Below, in pieces: positions 35,915 through 46,963 of a stretch of DNA of 64,000 nt. The DNA is from Phascolarctos cinereus (Eukaryota; Chordata; Mammalia; Diprotodontia; Phascolarctidae): NCBI RefSeq assembly GCF_002099425.1, contig NW_018343990.1:3820501-3884500 (forward strand). The letters run 5' to 3'. The notes beneath the pieces are model-generated. The model ran no database searches. It saw nothing but the letters and a program-made list of their open reading frames with translations, and was not told the DNA's origin. The position numbers were made by a program, and so were the translations under genes. Within the stretch, counting starts at the first letter, position 1. Each line of letters begins with the position of its first letter.

Positions 35915-36240
35915 TTGGTTGTTTGGTTATTGTCCTTTGTTCTGGAAGAGGAACAAAATGACATCACTATGTTGGAATCAAGGTACAATGTGTCTGACTG
36001 TGGCTGATCAGACCAATATGACCTTGGAATGTTGCATGACAGGTTGGGCACAAATAGTTCGTATTGACATTGGAGATGTCTCTAAATTTGTGCATCTCAT
36101 GTTTCTTTTCAGCTACCCAATTCTACTTCATTCATAAAGCACAGCACCTTCTTTGATGCGGGTGTGCCATGCTGGGCAATCCTTTGCCAGTATTTCCCAT
36201 GTCACACAATCAATTCCAAAGTTCTTCAGAGAGAATTCAA
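35915..36240 (-). repeat. Old non-LTR LINE 3' end with ORF2 C-terminal remnant
   Basis: In reverse complement 36155-36235 encodes LKNFGIDCVTWEILAKD and CPAWHT, the 'L..FGID...WE.LA.DR.AW' signature found at the C-terminus of several non-LTR reverse transcriptases. The remaining 3' end finishes in GTCCTTTGTTCTGGAAGAGG (35940). A related 3' end is at 60665-60850. Clade not settled by eye (RTE-, CR1- or L2-like). Confidence 0.6.
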
Positions 36241-36439
36241 TTCTGGAAATATTTTATATAGAATGCTTTGCAAACTTCAAAGGACTAAATCAATATGGAT
36301 CTTTTTTATTTTATTGTCATCCTCTATATTGTTATTAGAGATTCAGACTTATGAATATTTTGATATAGGAAATACTCAGGTGAGGAAACTCCCACAATCA
36401 ATGCAGAGCTATATGTGCTCTGCATTATAAAGATTTTTT

Positions 36440-36572
36440 TTTCCTGGAGCGATGAGAGGTTCACTAACTTGCATTGCATCAGGGTCACATAGTCAGCATG
36501 TGTGAGAGAGACAGGACTCAAACTGAGGTCTTACTGACTCCAGATCTATGTCGATTCCACCATGCTAAACTT
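36440..36572 (-). repeat. MIR-type CORE-SINE, reverse
   Basis: CAGGGTCACATAGTCAGCAT, GACAGGACTCAAACTGAGGT, CTTACTGACTCCAGATCTAT. Confidence 0.72.
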
Positions 36573-36574
36573 CA

Positions 36575-36642
36575 TCGTCAATCATCACTATCAGTATCAT
36601 CACCATCCTTTTCATCATCATTGTCACCATCATCTGGTTTAA
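36575..36642. repeat. (ATC)n imperfect repeat
   Basis: Degenerate ATC/CATC units. It abuts a SINE boundary, as at 10505. Confidence 0.75.
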
Positions 36643-36789
36643 TTGTTTTAAAAATCTGCCTCGTAATAAAGTTCCACTACTACACTGACTGTCCTGCTTC
36701 ATCAGTCCTACTACTAGAAGTGACGAGGCCTGTTCCCCATTCTTCTAGGGTTGGGTTGATTATTCTTCAAAAAGCCTCTAACTCCAATC

Positions 36790-36970
36790 ACCGTATGTCA
36801 GAGTTGAATGGGGTCTGAATGGCCACGTATAGCAATCTAGACCAAAATTACACCAGAATTAACATTCAGACTTTGCTTGAAGACTTGCAATGAAAGGGAA
36901 TACTTTTCCCCATTTTCATAGGTCTAGTCTGTGGGTTCTCTAATGCTCATTTCAAATTCTTTCTCATGAT
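36790..36970 (-). repeat. CR1/L3-like LINE 3' fragment
   Basis: CAGAGTTGAATGGGGTCTGA ... AGACTTTGCTTGAAGACTTG ... GGGAATACTTTTCCCCATTT, parallel to the copy at 328. Confidence 0.55.
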
Positions 36971-36974
36971 GATG

Positions 36975-37685
36975 AAATTTCCTACACTGATATTCACACA
37001 ATACATGTTTCTATTGACAACATTAATGTTTATTAATCTCTGGTTACTAAGGTGCACACCTGTGTACCTTGTCATATATGAAATGTGGGCTCCATGTTAA
37101 TCCATGCCACCCAGTCATATCCCAGTCATTGGGCATTAGAGAATCAGTTGCTGCCTCTGGATGGAGATACAAGAGGTGCACTTTACCTATTTGAGCCACA
37201 CTCATGATCTTGTTCTTTTCTATCACTACCCCATTACTGACCCTTATTAAGTACAATTGTTTGGCTATTCTTTTTTTCTTGTTCTTTAGGTCATGTAAGA
37301 TACATGGTATGAAAATCATGAGATAAAGATTTTCAATTCTTACCTGCCTTAATTCCATTCAATAAAAGGTGAAAAATGCCACATTTTGACCAACATTTTT
37401 GAAGCTTTGGCAAAATTACAGCTCTCTACATGCTACCTAAGGTGATCTGTCACCATGTAAAAAACACTAATAAGACTCCTTCCTCAATTTCTAGGGGGTC
37501 TTGTAACTATTGGGTTGTATCAGAAGGGTAACATCACCCTGCTAAGATACAAAGTTTAGCCAGCTGATCCTTAACCCTACTCTCTCATCACCCTTCCTGC
37601 CCTTTCTGCTCTTTACAAGGAAGTTGTGCAGTCAATATGGAGGGGCACATGGAGAAATTGTAGAAAGGTTATGATATACTTCTAG
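36975..37685. other. Flanking sequence without recognised repeats
   Basis: Nothing recognised. The 103-codon minus frame at 37047-37358 has no family resemblance and poor coding character. Confidence 0.4.
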
Positions 37686-37687
37686 AG

Positions 37688-37940
37688 CAGAGATTTTAAC
37701 TCTGAGAGTCTATGAATTAACTAAATAACTCTATCTCTACCTCTCTCTTTATGTGTTTATATGTATATATATAATATATATACATAATTATTATATATTA
37801 TTGTATATTATGTAATTAGCTTCATTTGCAGTCCTTTGTATTTTATTGTATGCCTTTAAAAATTTATTCTGAGAAGGGGCTCATAGGATTCACCAGAATG
37901 CCAGAGAAGCCCCTGACACAAAAAAGGTTAAGAATGCCTG
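37688..37940. mobile_element. Old hAT-like nonautonomous DNA transposon
   Basis: The left end CAGAGATTTTAAC mirrors the right end GTTAAGAATGCCTG, and the interior 'gagaaggggctcataggattcaccag...gacacaaaaaaggtt' is a familiar mammalian hAT-derived repeat. The 8-base flanks share a CTAG core (TTCTAGAG / AACTAGCT). An AT-rich simple repeat lies inside. Confidence 0.55.
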
Positions 37941-37944
37941 AACT

Positions 37945-39880
37945 AGCTCATTCTAGCATGCATGTAGGAGTGGGGTCACTCAGGCAAACAGATAAAGACT
38001 GTGTTCTGGGATGACCTAGCAAAGCTTCTCCCTTGTAAGGTATGTAGTGTGTGTTAATAGAATCAGTGGCATAAGTAACTGGACATGTTGTGTATGGTCC
38101 TTGACATTTATGTTATGCATAGCTCTTACTTCTCTCTTCAGATACACTATAGTAAGTCAGTCGAGAACAGGATCCCTTTTGCAAAGTAGGAAAGCTTCCT
38201 TGACAACCTTCTCCACTGAACTTGAGTTACCCTGATGCACATCATAAGAGAACAACAGGATGACATTTAGTGAGATTAAGGACAGCTGAGATTTTGACCA
38301 GCTCCAGCCATCAGGCTGGGAGGATGTTTGAAGTCACATTGGTTTCCATTGGACAGTTGATAACATCTCTGAGGTGGAGGGGAGAAAGCTGCCAACCCAT
38401 CCAAGGGATATCAGCTTTTCCAGAGGACAGTCACAAGCAATCCATGTAAATTGCAGTTTGAGTTCAATCAATCGATGTGACAAACGGCCAATGCTGGCAA
38501 CCGGCGACATAATGAAGGTGTGACTGTGTAAACGGCTAACAGATAACAATGAGATAGGAAATTACAGGGCAGTGCTGTATTGAATAAGAGCAGTGCAAAA
38601 ATGAGCCACGGCTCTCAGGTCATGCTTTCCTGCTGCTGAAGTGTCTCTGGCTCTTGTCCTTTGTAATTGTAAGTGGCAGCAGTGCCTTGCTGAATGCGTC
38701 GGAGGGCATGTATTCAGCCCTCATTTGTTCTACATTACAATGCAATTCTTGCTGTTAGCAGCTGATCTATGGTGTCAGTGACCACCTCCCAAGTGGACAA
38801 GACACCACTGAAAGTAACAGTACTCCTCCTAGTTAGGAATCAAGAGGTCTGCCATTAAAATAGTAATGAAGGCTTGATGTAGGCCTTCACAGAGATTGGG
38901 ATGGAGTGCGGGACTGGGGCAAGGGGGAGGGGCAACAAATGCTGGGGAATATTATTACGATGTTTTTTCTTTCCCCCAGTAAAGAAAAGAGACTAGATAA
39001 AAGTTGGGAAATCATGCTTATAAATGATATTTGTTTTGAATAGTCAAAATCACAACCATTAGGGAAAAATGTAATTTCAGGGACTTTTAAGTTTGCTTAA
39101 TCCACATATATATGTATACACATGCACCCCCCGTATGTGTATGTGTGTGTGTTTGCAAAGGAAAATAAAATCAGGCTATTTCATGGAATCATATACTTTA
39201 AGTGGCTGAAATGGCATTAGAAGTCATCAAGTTCAGGCTCTTTCCTTCCATATAGTCCCATGCTCAAATTTAGTTTTCATGATTCTTATAAATTCTTATA
39301 AACATACATTCCATATTATTTGCACAATTTGGCACTGGGTTTAAAAAATAACAAATGAATTGTGTTTCTAAGATTGTTTTTTTCGAAGTCCCTAATTTCT
39401 AGTTGTACTTTAGGGCAGAGTACTAGAGCTCATTTCTTCATAATTGTTTTTAGATCAGAATCCTGGAATTATGATATTCCAGAGCTCTGATTATTTGTCT
39501 TTTAAAAATCAGTTTTTAAAGCATGTTTTCTGAGTCGTATGTGTTGATTTCCTGAATGTTTAACCCTTGAGTCTAGCAAGAATGGAAAAAAAGAAAATAC
39601 AGAGCTTTCCCTGGAGGTTGCTGATATTTTGTAATATTCAACAATAGTTCTGCCATTTCTCTTTGTCCTTCCAATGGCAATAATCTCCTACAAAATTAAA
39701 ATTTCAGAAAAGAAAGAAAGAAAGTAAAGGTTCAAAAATCCAGGTATCGTAATAGCTCCTACTTCTAAGATTTTCCTAGGGTATTTTGCATCTCTCCCTT
39801 GTCCCTATCATACCTTACCTATCTTATAATTATATATTATATATCCCTCTCTCAATTAGTGGTAGAACATAAATTTGATA
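37945..39880. other. Flanking sequence, unique-looking, with one low-complexity patch
   Basis: A GT/TA-rich patch lies at 39098-39154. The part 38560-38830 is less AT-rich than its surroundings, repeat-free, and reads like candidate conserved non-coding sequence. No coding frame recognised. Confidence 0.4.
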
Positions 39881-39884
39881 AGGG

Positions 39885-39975
39885 CAGAATCTAGTAAATT
39901 GTAATCTGTTTATACCTACAGCCTAGCCTGGTGCCTAATGCCTAGGAGGTGCTTGGTAAATGTTGAATTTGTCAG
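39885..39975 (+). repeat. L2-like LINE 3' end
   Basis: AGGGCAGAATCTAGTAAATT ... CTGGTGCCTAATGCCTAGGA ... GTAAATGTTGAATTTG follows the L2-type 3' terminus. Confidence 0.55.
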
Positions 39976-40522
39976 ATTTTAAATACATGAAGAATCCTTT
40001 GTTCTCCTGGCTTCTTGAGTACCAAACAGTATGTATAGGAATATTATATAATATATATTACATATAATCTGCACCTAAACATATAGTCTGAAACTCTGTA
40101 GTATATGCATGTATAAATAGTAAATTTATATATGTACATGTAATATGATTCATGTAGCTTCTGTTTTGATAAAACAAGTTAAATCCATTTATCTATATGA
40201 TTTAAAGGTGATTAGACCTAACAGTAACTAACACTTGAAGTGACCTTGGCACCTAAAAACACAGAGTGGACAACTTTGAAGCTATTTTAGCCAAGTGACT
40301 ATTGAGAAAGAAATTCTGTAAGACTAAGGGGCCTGATGCTTTTTTTCCTTTACCGAGTGCCTAAACCATAGATATTCATTACAGATTATAGTTCAGACAT
40401 TATTGCAATATTTTTACTAATCAATTCATGTAAATCTATATATGTGTACATATATGCATGTGAGGTGGAGAGATATGCTGTAAAGAGGTGGAGTGGCTGG
40501 CCAGAGAGTAAGTAAAAGCTAG

Positions 40523-40523
40523 A

Positions 40524-40566
<43 letters not shown>

Positions 40567-40576
40567 ATGTGCATGT
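40523..40576. repeat. (TG)n microsatellite
   Basis: About 20 TG units followed by TGCATGTGCATGTG. Confidence 0.95.
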
Positions 40577-40680
40577 GTACAGGGACAGAGACATTGGGAG
40601 ATGGAGAGAGACAAAGGCAAATAGAGGCAGAGAGGCATACACAAGTCTTTTGGGCTCCAAGTTCTACCTTCTAGCCATTA

Positions 40681-41328
40681 GAAACTCCTTTCAAGTGAGG
40701 AAAACAGTGAAACAGGACAACAGGAAAACAGACTTTTGGAATCTAATTGCAATCCCAGTTGGGTAAAACATGACTAGATCCTTGCTATATCCTCTTCTTG
40801 AGAAAGTGTATTAGATTCATGTAACTTGAGGAAGAATGATTCTAGAGCTGACATCTTGAAGTAACATGGAATGAAATATAAGTATGATGGCAATGACAAT
40901 GGTACCACAAAATTCAGAATAGGCAGCCTTCAATGGACTGTAGCCAAATAACTGCTGAAATGCTTGAGACGTCAGAGAGTCAACAAGACTTAAGGCTACT
41001 TATAATTTTATTCCGTTATCTAATTACTTAAAACTCCAGTTTTTATAAATGAATGAATGAAAATGCATTTATTAAGTACTTCCTATATGTGCTAAAAGCT
41101 AGGGATACAAAGAGAAAAAGTCTGACAAGTCCTACTTTCAGGAATTCATCTTACTTCAATATATCAGCTTTAGAATTGATCCTTCTCCAGTTACATGAAT
41201 CTAATACGCTTTTTTTAGGAAGAGGATATAGCAAGGATCTAGTCATGTTTTTGCCCTATTGGGATTGCAATTAAATTCCAAAAGTCTGTTTCTTCTATTC
41301 ACTGTTTTCCTCACTTGAAAGTAGTTTC
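40681..41328. repeat. Inverted repeat with arms of about 190 bp
   Basis: The plus strand of 40681-40875 matches the reverse complement of 41143-41328. Shared words include TTTCAAGTGAGGAAAACAGT, CAGACTTTTGGAAT, ACATGACTAGATCCTTGCTA, TATCCTCTTC and GTATTAGATTCATGTAACT. Arms are roughly 85-90% alike by eye, with a spacer of about 267 bp. The spacer includes a piece (41060-41140) like the 15795 repeat family. No terminal-repeat transposon signature or target duplication was found, so origin is open: fold-back element or inverted duplication. Confidence 0.85.
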
Positions 41329-41604
41329 TTTCACCATTTTTTCAAAAAATGATATATATCTTTTTTAAAAAATCATCCAATAATATTTTTCTCTGTTGTG
41401 TCAACATGTTGAGAAAGATGATCCTGTGTCCTTAAAAGGTATGTGAGAAGATGTAAAGTAAAGTATTTGATCAAACTGGGAAGGGATTATAAACCTGTTG
41501 ACAATGAGGTCATTATCTTCATAATTAAATAGAGATGATTTTTTGGATTTCACTAGCTTATGAAATATGGAGTTTGCAGTCTATGTGGGTGAAGACGGTA
41601 CCTA

Positions 41605-41700
41605 CATATGTCTTAAACTGTAGGCTGAGACCCCCGAAGGGGTTGCAAGTAGGAAAAAATTAAAAAGCCCTATGTTGAATGAAAAAAAAATGCCCCAAAG
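41605..41700 (+). repeat. Possible hAT-derived fragment
   Basis: TTAAACTGTAGGCTGAGACC and CCCGAAGGGGTTGCAAGT resemble the 'gcgaccccctgaggggtcgc' palindromic ends of an old hAT repeat. Weak. Confidence 0.3.
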
Positions 41701-41824
41701 TATCAAAGTTTTAAATTTCTTTATTAAGTTTTGGCTAGACGATCATAATGTTCAACTCCTCAATTTACATATAAAGTAATTGAGTCTAATGGAAATATTA
41801 ATATTCTTGATCCTCTTTAATCTT

Positions 41825-41974
41825 TTTTTTTTAAGGCAATTGGGATTAAGTAACTTGCCCAGGGTCACACAGCTAGTAAGTGTCAAGTGTTTGGCCTGAG
41901 GTGAGATTTGAACTCAGGTCCTCCTGACTTCAGGGCTGATGCTCTATCCACTGTGCCACCTAGCTACTCCAATT
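41825..41974 (-). repeat. Young tRNA-derived marsupial SINE with 12-bp target duplication
   Basis: Reverse copy with GCAATTGGGATTAAGTAACT, CORE CAGGGTCACACAGCTAGTAA, B box GATTTGAACTCAGG and head ATCCACTGTGCCACCTAGCT. Flanks are CTCTTTAATCTT at 41813-41824 and 41975-41986, identical. Confidence 0.95.
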
Positions 41975-42289
41975 CTCTTTAATCTTCATTAATGGTCATC
42001 AACATAAAACAAATCTAAACAAAATCTTTTAGCTTTGAAAGGCTGGATTCATCATTTCAATCATCCTCATATTCCATGTCCAATCTACAAATAATCAGCA
42101 GAAATATTAAAAGCTGTTCACATAGGATTCCATCTCTATCTGAATTCTATTCTGAAACAGAATAGTAAGTATGAATAGTTTAAATTTGAGATTATCAGGG
42201 CACCATTTTTAAGTCTGAAAAGGATGTATCCTTTGCTGATCTCTTTGCAACTATAAGACAGTGGCAATTTTCTATTTCTATTTCTTTTC

Positions 42290-42438
42290 CTTTTTATTTT
42301 TTAGGCAATTGGGGTTAAGTGACTTGCCCAGGGTCACACAGCTAGTAAGTGTCAAATGTTTGGTCTGAGGCCAGATTTGAACTCAGGTCCTCTTGACTTC
42401 AGGGCCAGTGCTCTATCCACTGTGCCACCTAGCTGCCC
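42290..42438 (-). repeat. Young tRNA-derived marsupial SINE with 12-bp target duplication
   Basis: Same family and orientation as 41825, closely similar. Identical flanks CTATTTCTTTTC at 42278-42289 and 42439-42450. Confidence 0.95.
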
Positions 42439-42749
42439 CTATTTCTTTTCAAAGTACATTCATTCCAAAATAAAATGTTTTAGTCAATAATATCCCCATT
42501 CAGCATAAGAGGAAACTAATCCCTAGGGAAATTAATATATTTGTATAAGGCATAAGCATTTTCACCAAGAGTCTTTTCAGTTAAGTACATGTGTTAATGA
42601 GACCTTGTGTTATAGAAGCTGGTGTTCATAAAACAAGGCCCATTATATTGGAGCCCCAAGCCTAATGATAGGTACTATTATAATGATCTTTTGGGTAACA
42701 ACTGCTAATTATCCAAGGGTAAATTTATGTATAGTTTCCTAGTCTAATG

Positions 42750-43631
42750 CCTAATTTTTAAAAATCAATTTTAATTGTATAGTCAGGTAATTGATACTCT
42801 GTTTTTCTGTTTATTAATGTAAGTTTTCAAAGACATACTAAGAATTAATTTTGCTCTGTGCCATACATTTTGGGCATCTTGCTATGATTCTGTTAAGTAT
42901 AATTAATGTTTTTCTGAGTCATTCTTTAAAATGCTTATTATTGTGTATGTCATTAGTTTTTCATTTAGGTCCATCTTTGCTTTACGGATTCTTGCTTTTA
43001 TTGTGTCTGCTAAGAATGTGTTTGTTACTGTTCTGTCATTTTGCATTTAAAAAATTATTTATATATGCTTTAGCATATTACAACCTTTTATAAAAAGTGC
43101 TTTCAGATGCTGAGAAATAAATGTATTTATAGATCATTCTCATCAGAAGTCAAATCTGTTTTTTTCAAAATCCTGAGCACTTTCACATTTTTTCTTGTTT
43201 TTCTTTTTTGTGTTTGTTTGTTTTATCTAACTCTGAGAGAGGAATATTAAAATATTCTTTATTGTATTACTACTGATGTCTCTTGCAATTGGCCAAGCTT
43301 TTCTCTTAAAAATAGAATGTTTTCATGAAGGCCTTTTTTCCTTTATGTCACAGTAATTTCAATCCTCTTTCCCTCCCCATTTTCTACTGTTTTAAGAATT
43401 TAATCATTATTCAGTTTTCTGGATCTATATTTAATGATTTTATTTTTATTGTCTATGATATCTTATATATAAAAGATTTTACTTTCCTATATTTCTAAAT
43501 GGTGTCAAATTTACTGAGGCTTGAAATAATAATTGACACATTTTTACTTTCCTGAAATAAAATAGATTTTGTTCTGTGTCTTCATTGTCACTGTATAAGT
43601 TTCTGTGTTTTCTTGTGTTTTGTGTATGAAG
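42750..43631 (-). mobile_element. Probable ancient L1 (left part), host of element A
   Basis: Diverged AT-rich sequence whose reverse complement resembles the endonuclease-region end of L1 ORF2 (around GAGAGAGGAATATTAAAATA and 'ttattgtattactactgatgtctcttgcaattgg'). It continues beyond element A at 51348. No open frame remains. Assignment rests on loose word similarity to L1 and position. Confidence 0.4.
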
Positions 43632-43646
43632 CAAATTGTTCTTTTT
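43632..43646. repeat. Target-site duplication of element A, left copy
   Basis: CAAATTGTTCTTTTT, identical to 51333-51347. The two copies bracket the whole nested complex. Confidence 0.92.
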
Positions 43647-44299
43647 ATTATTATTTTTTAATTTTTTTTATATTTTATTTTTTTCTCCCCATCTCATCCC
43701 TCCCCCAACCCCAAGACAGCATGCATTCTGAATACCCTTTCCCCCTAATCTGCCCTCCCTTCTATCTCCCCCTCCATTCTCTTATCTGCTTCCTCTTCTA
43801 TTTTCCTGTAGGGTGGGTTAGATTTCTATACCCTATTGACTGTATATCTTGTTTCCCAGTTGCATGTGAAAACAATTTTTTAACAATTGTTTTTAAAACT
43901 TTGGGTTCCAAATTTTCTCCCTTCCTCCCTCCCCACCCACCCTCATTGAAAAGGCAAGCATCTCAATACAGGTTATAGATGTGTGGTCATGCAAAACACT
44001 TCCATAGTAGTCATGTTGTGGAAAACTAACTATATTTCCCTTCATTCTATACTGCCCCCCCATTTATTCTATTCTCCCTTTTGACCCTGTCCCTCCTCAG
44101 AAGTGTTTGCTTCTAATTACCCCCTCCCCAAATCTGCCCTCCCCTCTATCAACCCCCCAGTCTATCTCCTTTTTTCCTATTGTCCTATAGGGTAAGATAG
44201 CTTTCCATACCCAGTTGAGTGTGTATGTTATTCCCTCCTTAAATCAAATCTGATGAGAATAAGATTCACTCATTCCCTCTCACCTTTCCCTACTTCCCT

Positions 44300-44554
44300 G
44301 GAGCAGGCCTCAGAGGAATAAATCACAGGCAGTTGTAGCAGTTTCCAGACTTAACCCACAAATGCCAAAGACAATTTAGAAAGTCAGTAGAAAAAGGCTG
44401 TGACCTCAGTGAGAGAGCAGCTAGGTCCAAGCCTCAGTCCCTATGTGGCCCCAGGGCGGTAGCTGCTTTTCAGAGGTCTGGGCCCACAGACTGAGAGGGA
44501 ATCAAGTGGCTGATCAGAGGGGGATTGCAGGGATCTCTTTGCTGGTGCTGAGGC
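44300..44554 (+). repeat. Inverted 254-bp L1 5'UTR patch inside element A
   Basis: This segment is the reverse complement of A's own 5'UTR at 46289-46542: GAGCAGGCCTCAGAGGA, TTAACCCACAAATGCCAAAG and TTTGCTGGTGCTGAGGC all recur inverted. It interrupts A's 3' part between ...TACTTCCCTG and GTAAGCCTTTTCTTACCTAT. The right junction carries a CTGTAAG CTGTAAG duplication. Confidence 0.85.
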
Positions 44555-44879
44555 TGTAAGCTGTAAGCCTTTTCTTACCTATTTTATGTGAGATAATTCA
44601 CCCCATTCTACCTCTACCTTTCTCCTTCTCCCAGTATAATCCTCTCTCACCCCTTAATTTTGTTCTCCATAAATCACCCCATTTATCTTTAACTCACCCT
44701 GTGCCCTCTATCTATCAATCTATCTATATAATTTTTCCCTCCTACTACCCTAATGCTAACAAAGGTCTCATGAGTTACAAATATCATCTTTCCATGTAGG
44801 AATATAAACAGTTCAACCTTAATAAGTCCCTAATGACTTCTCTTTCCTGTTTACCACTTCATGCTTCTCTTGAGTTTTG

Positions 44880-46060
44880 TATTTTAAAGTCAAATTTTCT
44901 ATTCAGCTCTGGTCTTTTCATCAAGAATGCTTGAAAGTCCTCCCTTTCTCTGAATGTCCATTTTCCCCCTGAAGGATTATACTCAGTTTTGCTGGGTAGA
45001 TGATTCTTGGTTGTAATCCTATCTCTTTGCCCTCCAGAATATCATATTACTAAGCCCTCTGGTCCCTTAATGTAGAAGCTGCTATCTTGTGTTATCCTGA
45101 TTTTGTTTCCACAATACTTGAATTGTTTCATTCTGGCTGCTTGCAATATTTTCTCCTTGACCTGGAAACTCTGGAATTTGACTACATTATTCCTAGGAGT
45201 TTTCCTTTGGGGATCTCTTTCAGGAAGAGATCAGTAGATTCTTTCAATTTCTATTTTGCCCTCTGGTTCTAAAATATCAGGGCAGTTTTCCTTCATAATT
45301 TCTGGAAAGATGATATCTAGGCTCTTTTTTTGATCATGGCTTTCAGATAGTCCAATAAGTTTTAAATTCTCTGTCCTGGATCTATTTTCCAGGTCAGTTG
45401 TTTTTCCAATGAGATATTTCACATTGCTTTCTAATTTTTCCTTCTTTTGGATTTGTTTTACAGTGTCTTGATTTCTCATGAAGTCACTAGCTTACAATTG
45501 CTCCATTCTAATTCTTAAGGAAGTATTTTCTTCAGTGAGCTTTTGGACTTTCTTTTCCATTTGCCAATTCTGCTTTTTAAGGCATTCTTCTCCTGATTGG
45601 CTTTTTGGACCTCTTTTGCCATTTGGGTTAGTTTATTTTTTAAGGTGCTATTTTCTTCAGCATTTTTTTGGGTCTCCTTTAGCAAACTGTTAGCTGGTTT
45701 TTTATGATTTTTTTTTTGCATCACTCTCATTTCTCTTCCCAGTTTTTCCTCTACTTCTCTTACTTCTCAAAATCCTTTTTGAGCCCTTCCATGGCCTGGG
45801 ATTGGCTCTTATTTTTCTTGGAGGCTTTGGATGTAGGAGTTTTGACTTTGTTATCTTCTTCTGGTTGTGTGTTTTGGTCTCCTTTGTCACCAAATAAAGA
45901 TTCTATGCTATGACTTTTTTGCACAGCTTGCTCATGATCCCAGCCAATTACTTCAGTTTTAAACTCTCTGTAAGGTAAGAGGCTGCTTCCAGTGTGGAGA
46001 ATGTACTGTCCCAAGCTTTGGGGGTTTTGTGCAGCTGTTTTCAGAGTTACTTCTAGGGAT
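44880..46060 (-). pseudogene. ORF1 remnant of element A
   Basis: L1 ORF1p is an RNA-binding trimer that packages LINE RNA. Here the N-terminal part (DNKVKTPTSKASKKNKSQSQ, 45760-45880), a Lys/Glu/Asn-rich coiled coil (45515-45730) and the RRM region with LKLIGLSESHDQKKSLDIIF (45240-45400) lie in different frames, and the C-terminal domain further left is also broken. So at least two or three frameshifts separate the pieces and it cannot code. Confidence 0.85.
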
Positions 46061-46612
46061 CTGTAAGTTATCAGTTCTTCCAAGGTAGTATGATCAAGGG
46101 CGAAGTGTTTACTCCTTTCCTGTCCTGTTCTCTGGTACTATGAGTGACCACAAGCACTCTTTTCTGCCTTGGAACTGTGAGGAAGATTGTCTCTCCACTG
46201 CCACCACAAGCTCCACCATGCCAGTACTCCTCCTTGCCCCAGGACTGCCACCCAGAATTGTGACCCAGATCCAAAGCAAGAGAATCCTGCCTCAGCACCA
46301 GCAAAGAGATCTTTGCAGTCCCCCTCTGATCAGCCACTTGATTCCTCCTCAGTCTGTGGGCCAAGACCTCTGGGAAGCAGCCAGCGCCCTGGGACCACAT
46401 GGGACTGGGGCTGGGACCTAGCTTCTCTCTCACTGAAGTCACAGACTTTTTCTACTGACCTTCTAAATTGTCTTTGGCATTTGTGGGTTAAGCCTGGAAA
46501 CCCCCACAACTGCCTGTGATTTAGTCCTCTGAGGCCTGCTCCAGTTTTGCTGAGGCCTGGTCTTTGTCTGCATGAGCCCATGCTGAACTGCATTTCTCTC
46601 CCAACCTGGTGT

Positions 46613-46625
46613 GATCGACCTTTCT
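46613..46625. repeat. Target-site duplication of L1 B, left copy
   Basis: GATCGACCTTTCT, identical to 51152-51164. In the uninterrupted element at 61400-61430 the matching place reads GAAAGGTCA, so the insertion split A's 5'UTR here. Confidence 0.9.
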
Positions 46626-46963
46626 TTTTTTTTCTTCTTTTTTTTCCATATGCTTTTGAGTTGAAAATTTTTCTCTCTTTTCCTCCCCCCCACCCTCCCC
46701 AAGATGGAGCACAATCTGATATAGGCTTTACATTTACATACCCATTAAACATATTTTCACATTAGTGAAGTTGTAAGTAAAAATTAAATCCAATACAAGG
46801 AACCATCAGAAAGAGGAAACAAAACTCAACAGAAGGTAAAAATAAGTGATAGCGATTCGACTTCCATAGTTCTTTCTTTGAATGTGAACGGCATTATCCA
46901 TCCCGAGGCCTCTGCAAATGTCTTAGATCCTCATAATGCTGAGAAAGGTTCAGTTTGACAATC

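Noticed and set aside
42851-43093. 80-codon hydrophobic plus frame
   Set aside because: Leu/Phe richness follows from T-rich sequence, which looks like antisense old L1.
43613-43978. 121-codon plus frame rich in Phe/Pro/Leu
   Set aside because: Antisense reading of the purine-rich 3'UTR of element A.
46071-46752. Several overlapping frames of 70-140 codons on both strands
   Set aside because: They lie in the 5'UTR of element A and the 3' end of L1 B, not in coding sequence.
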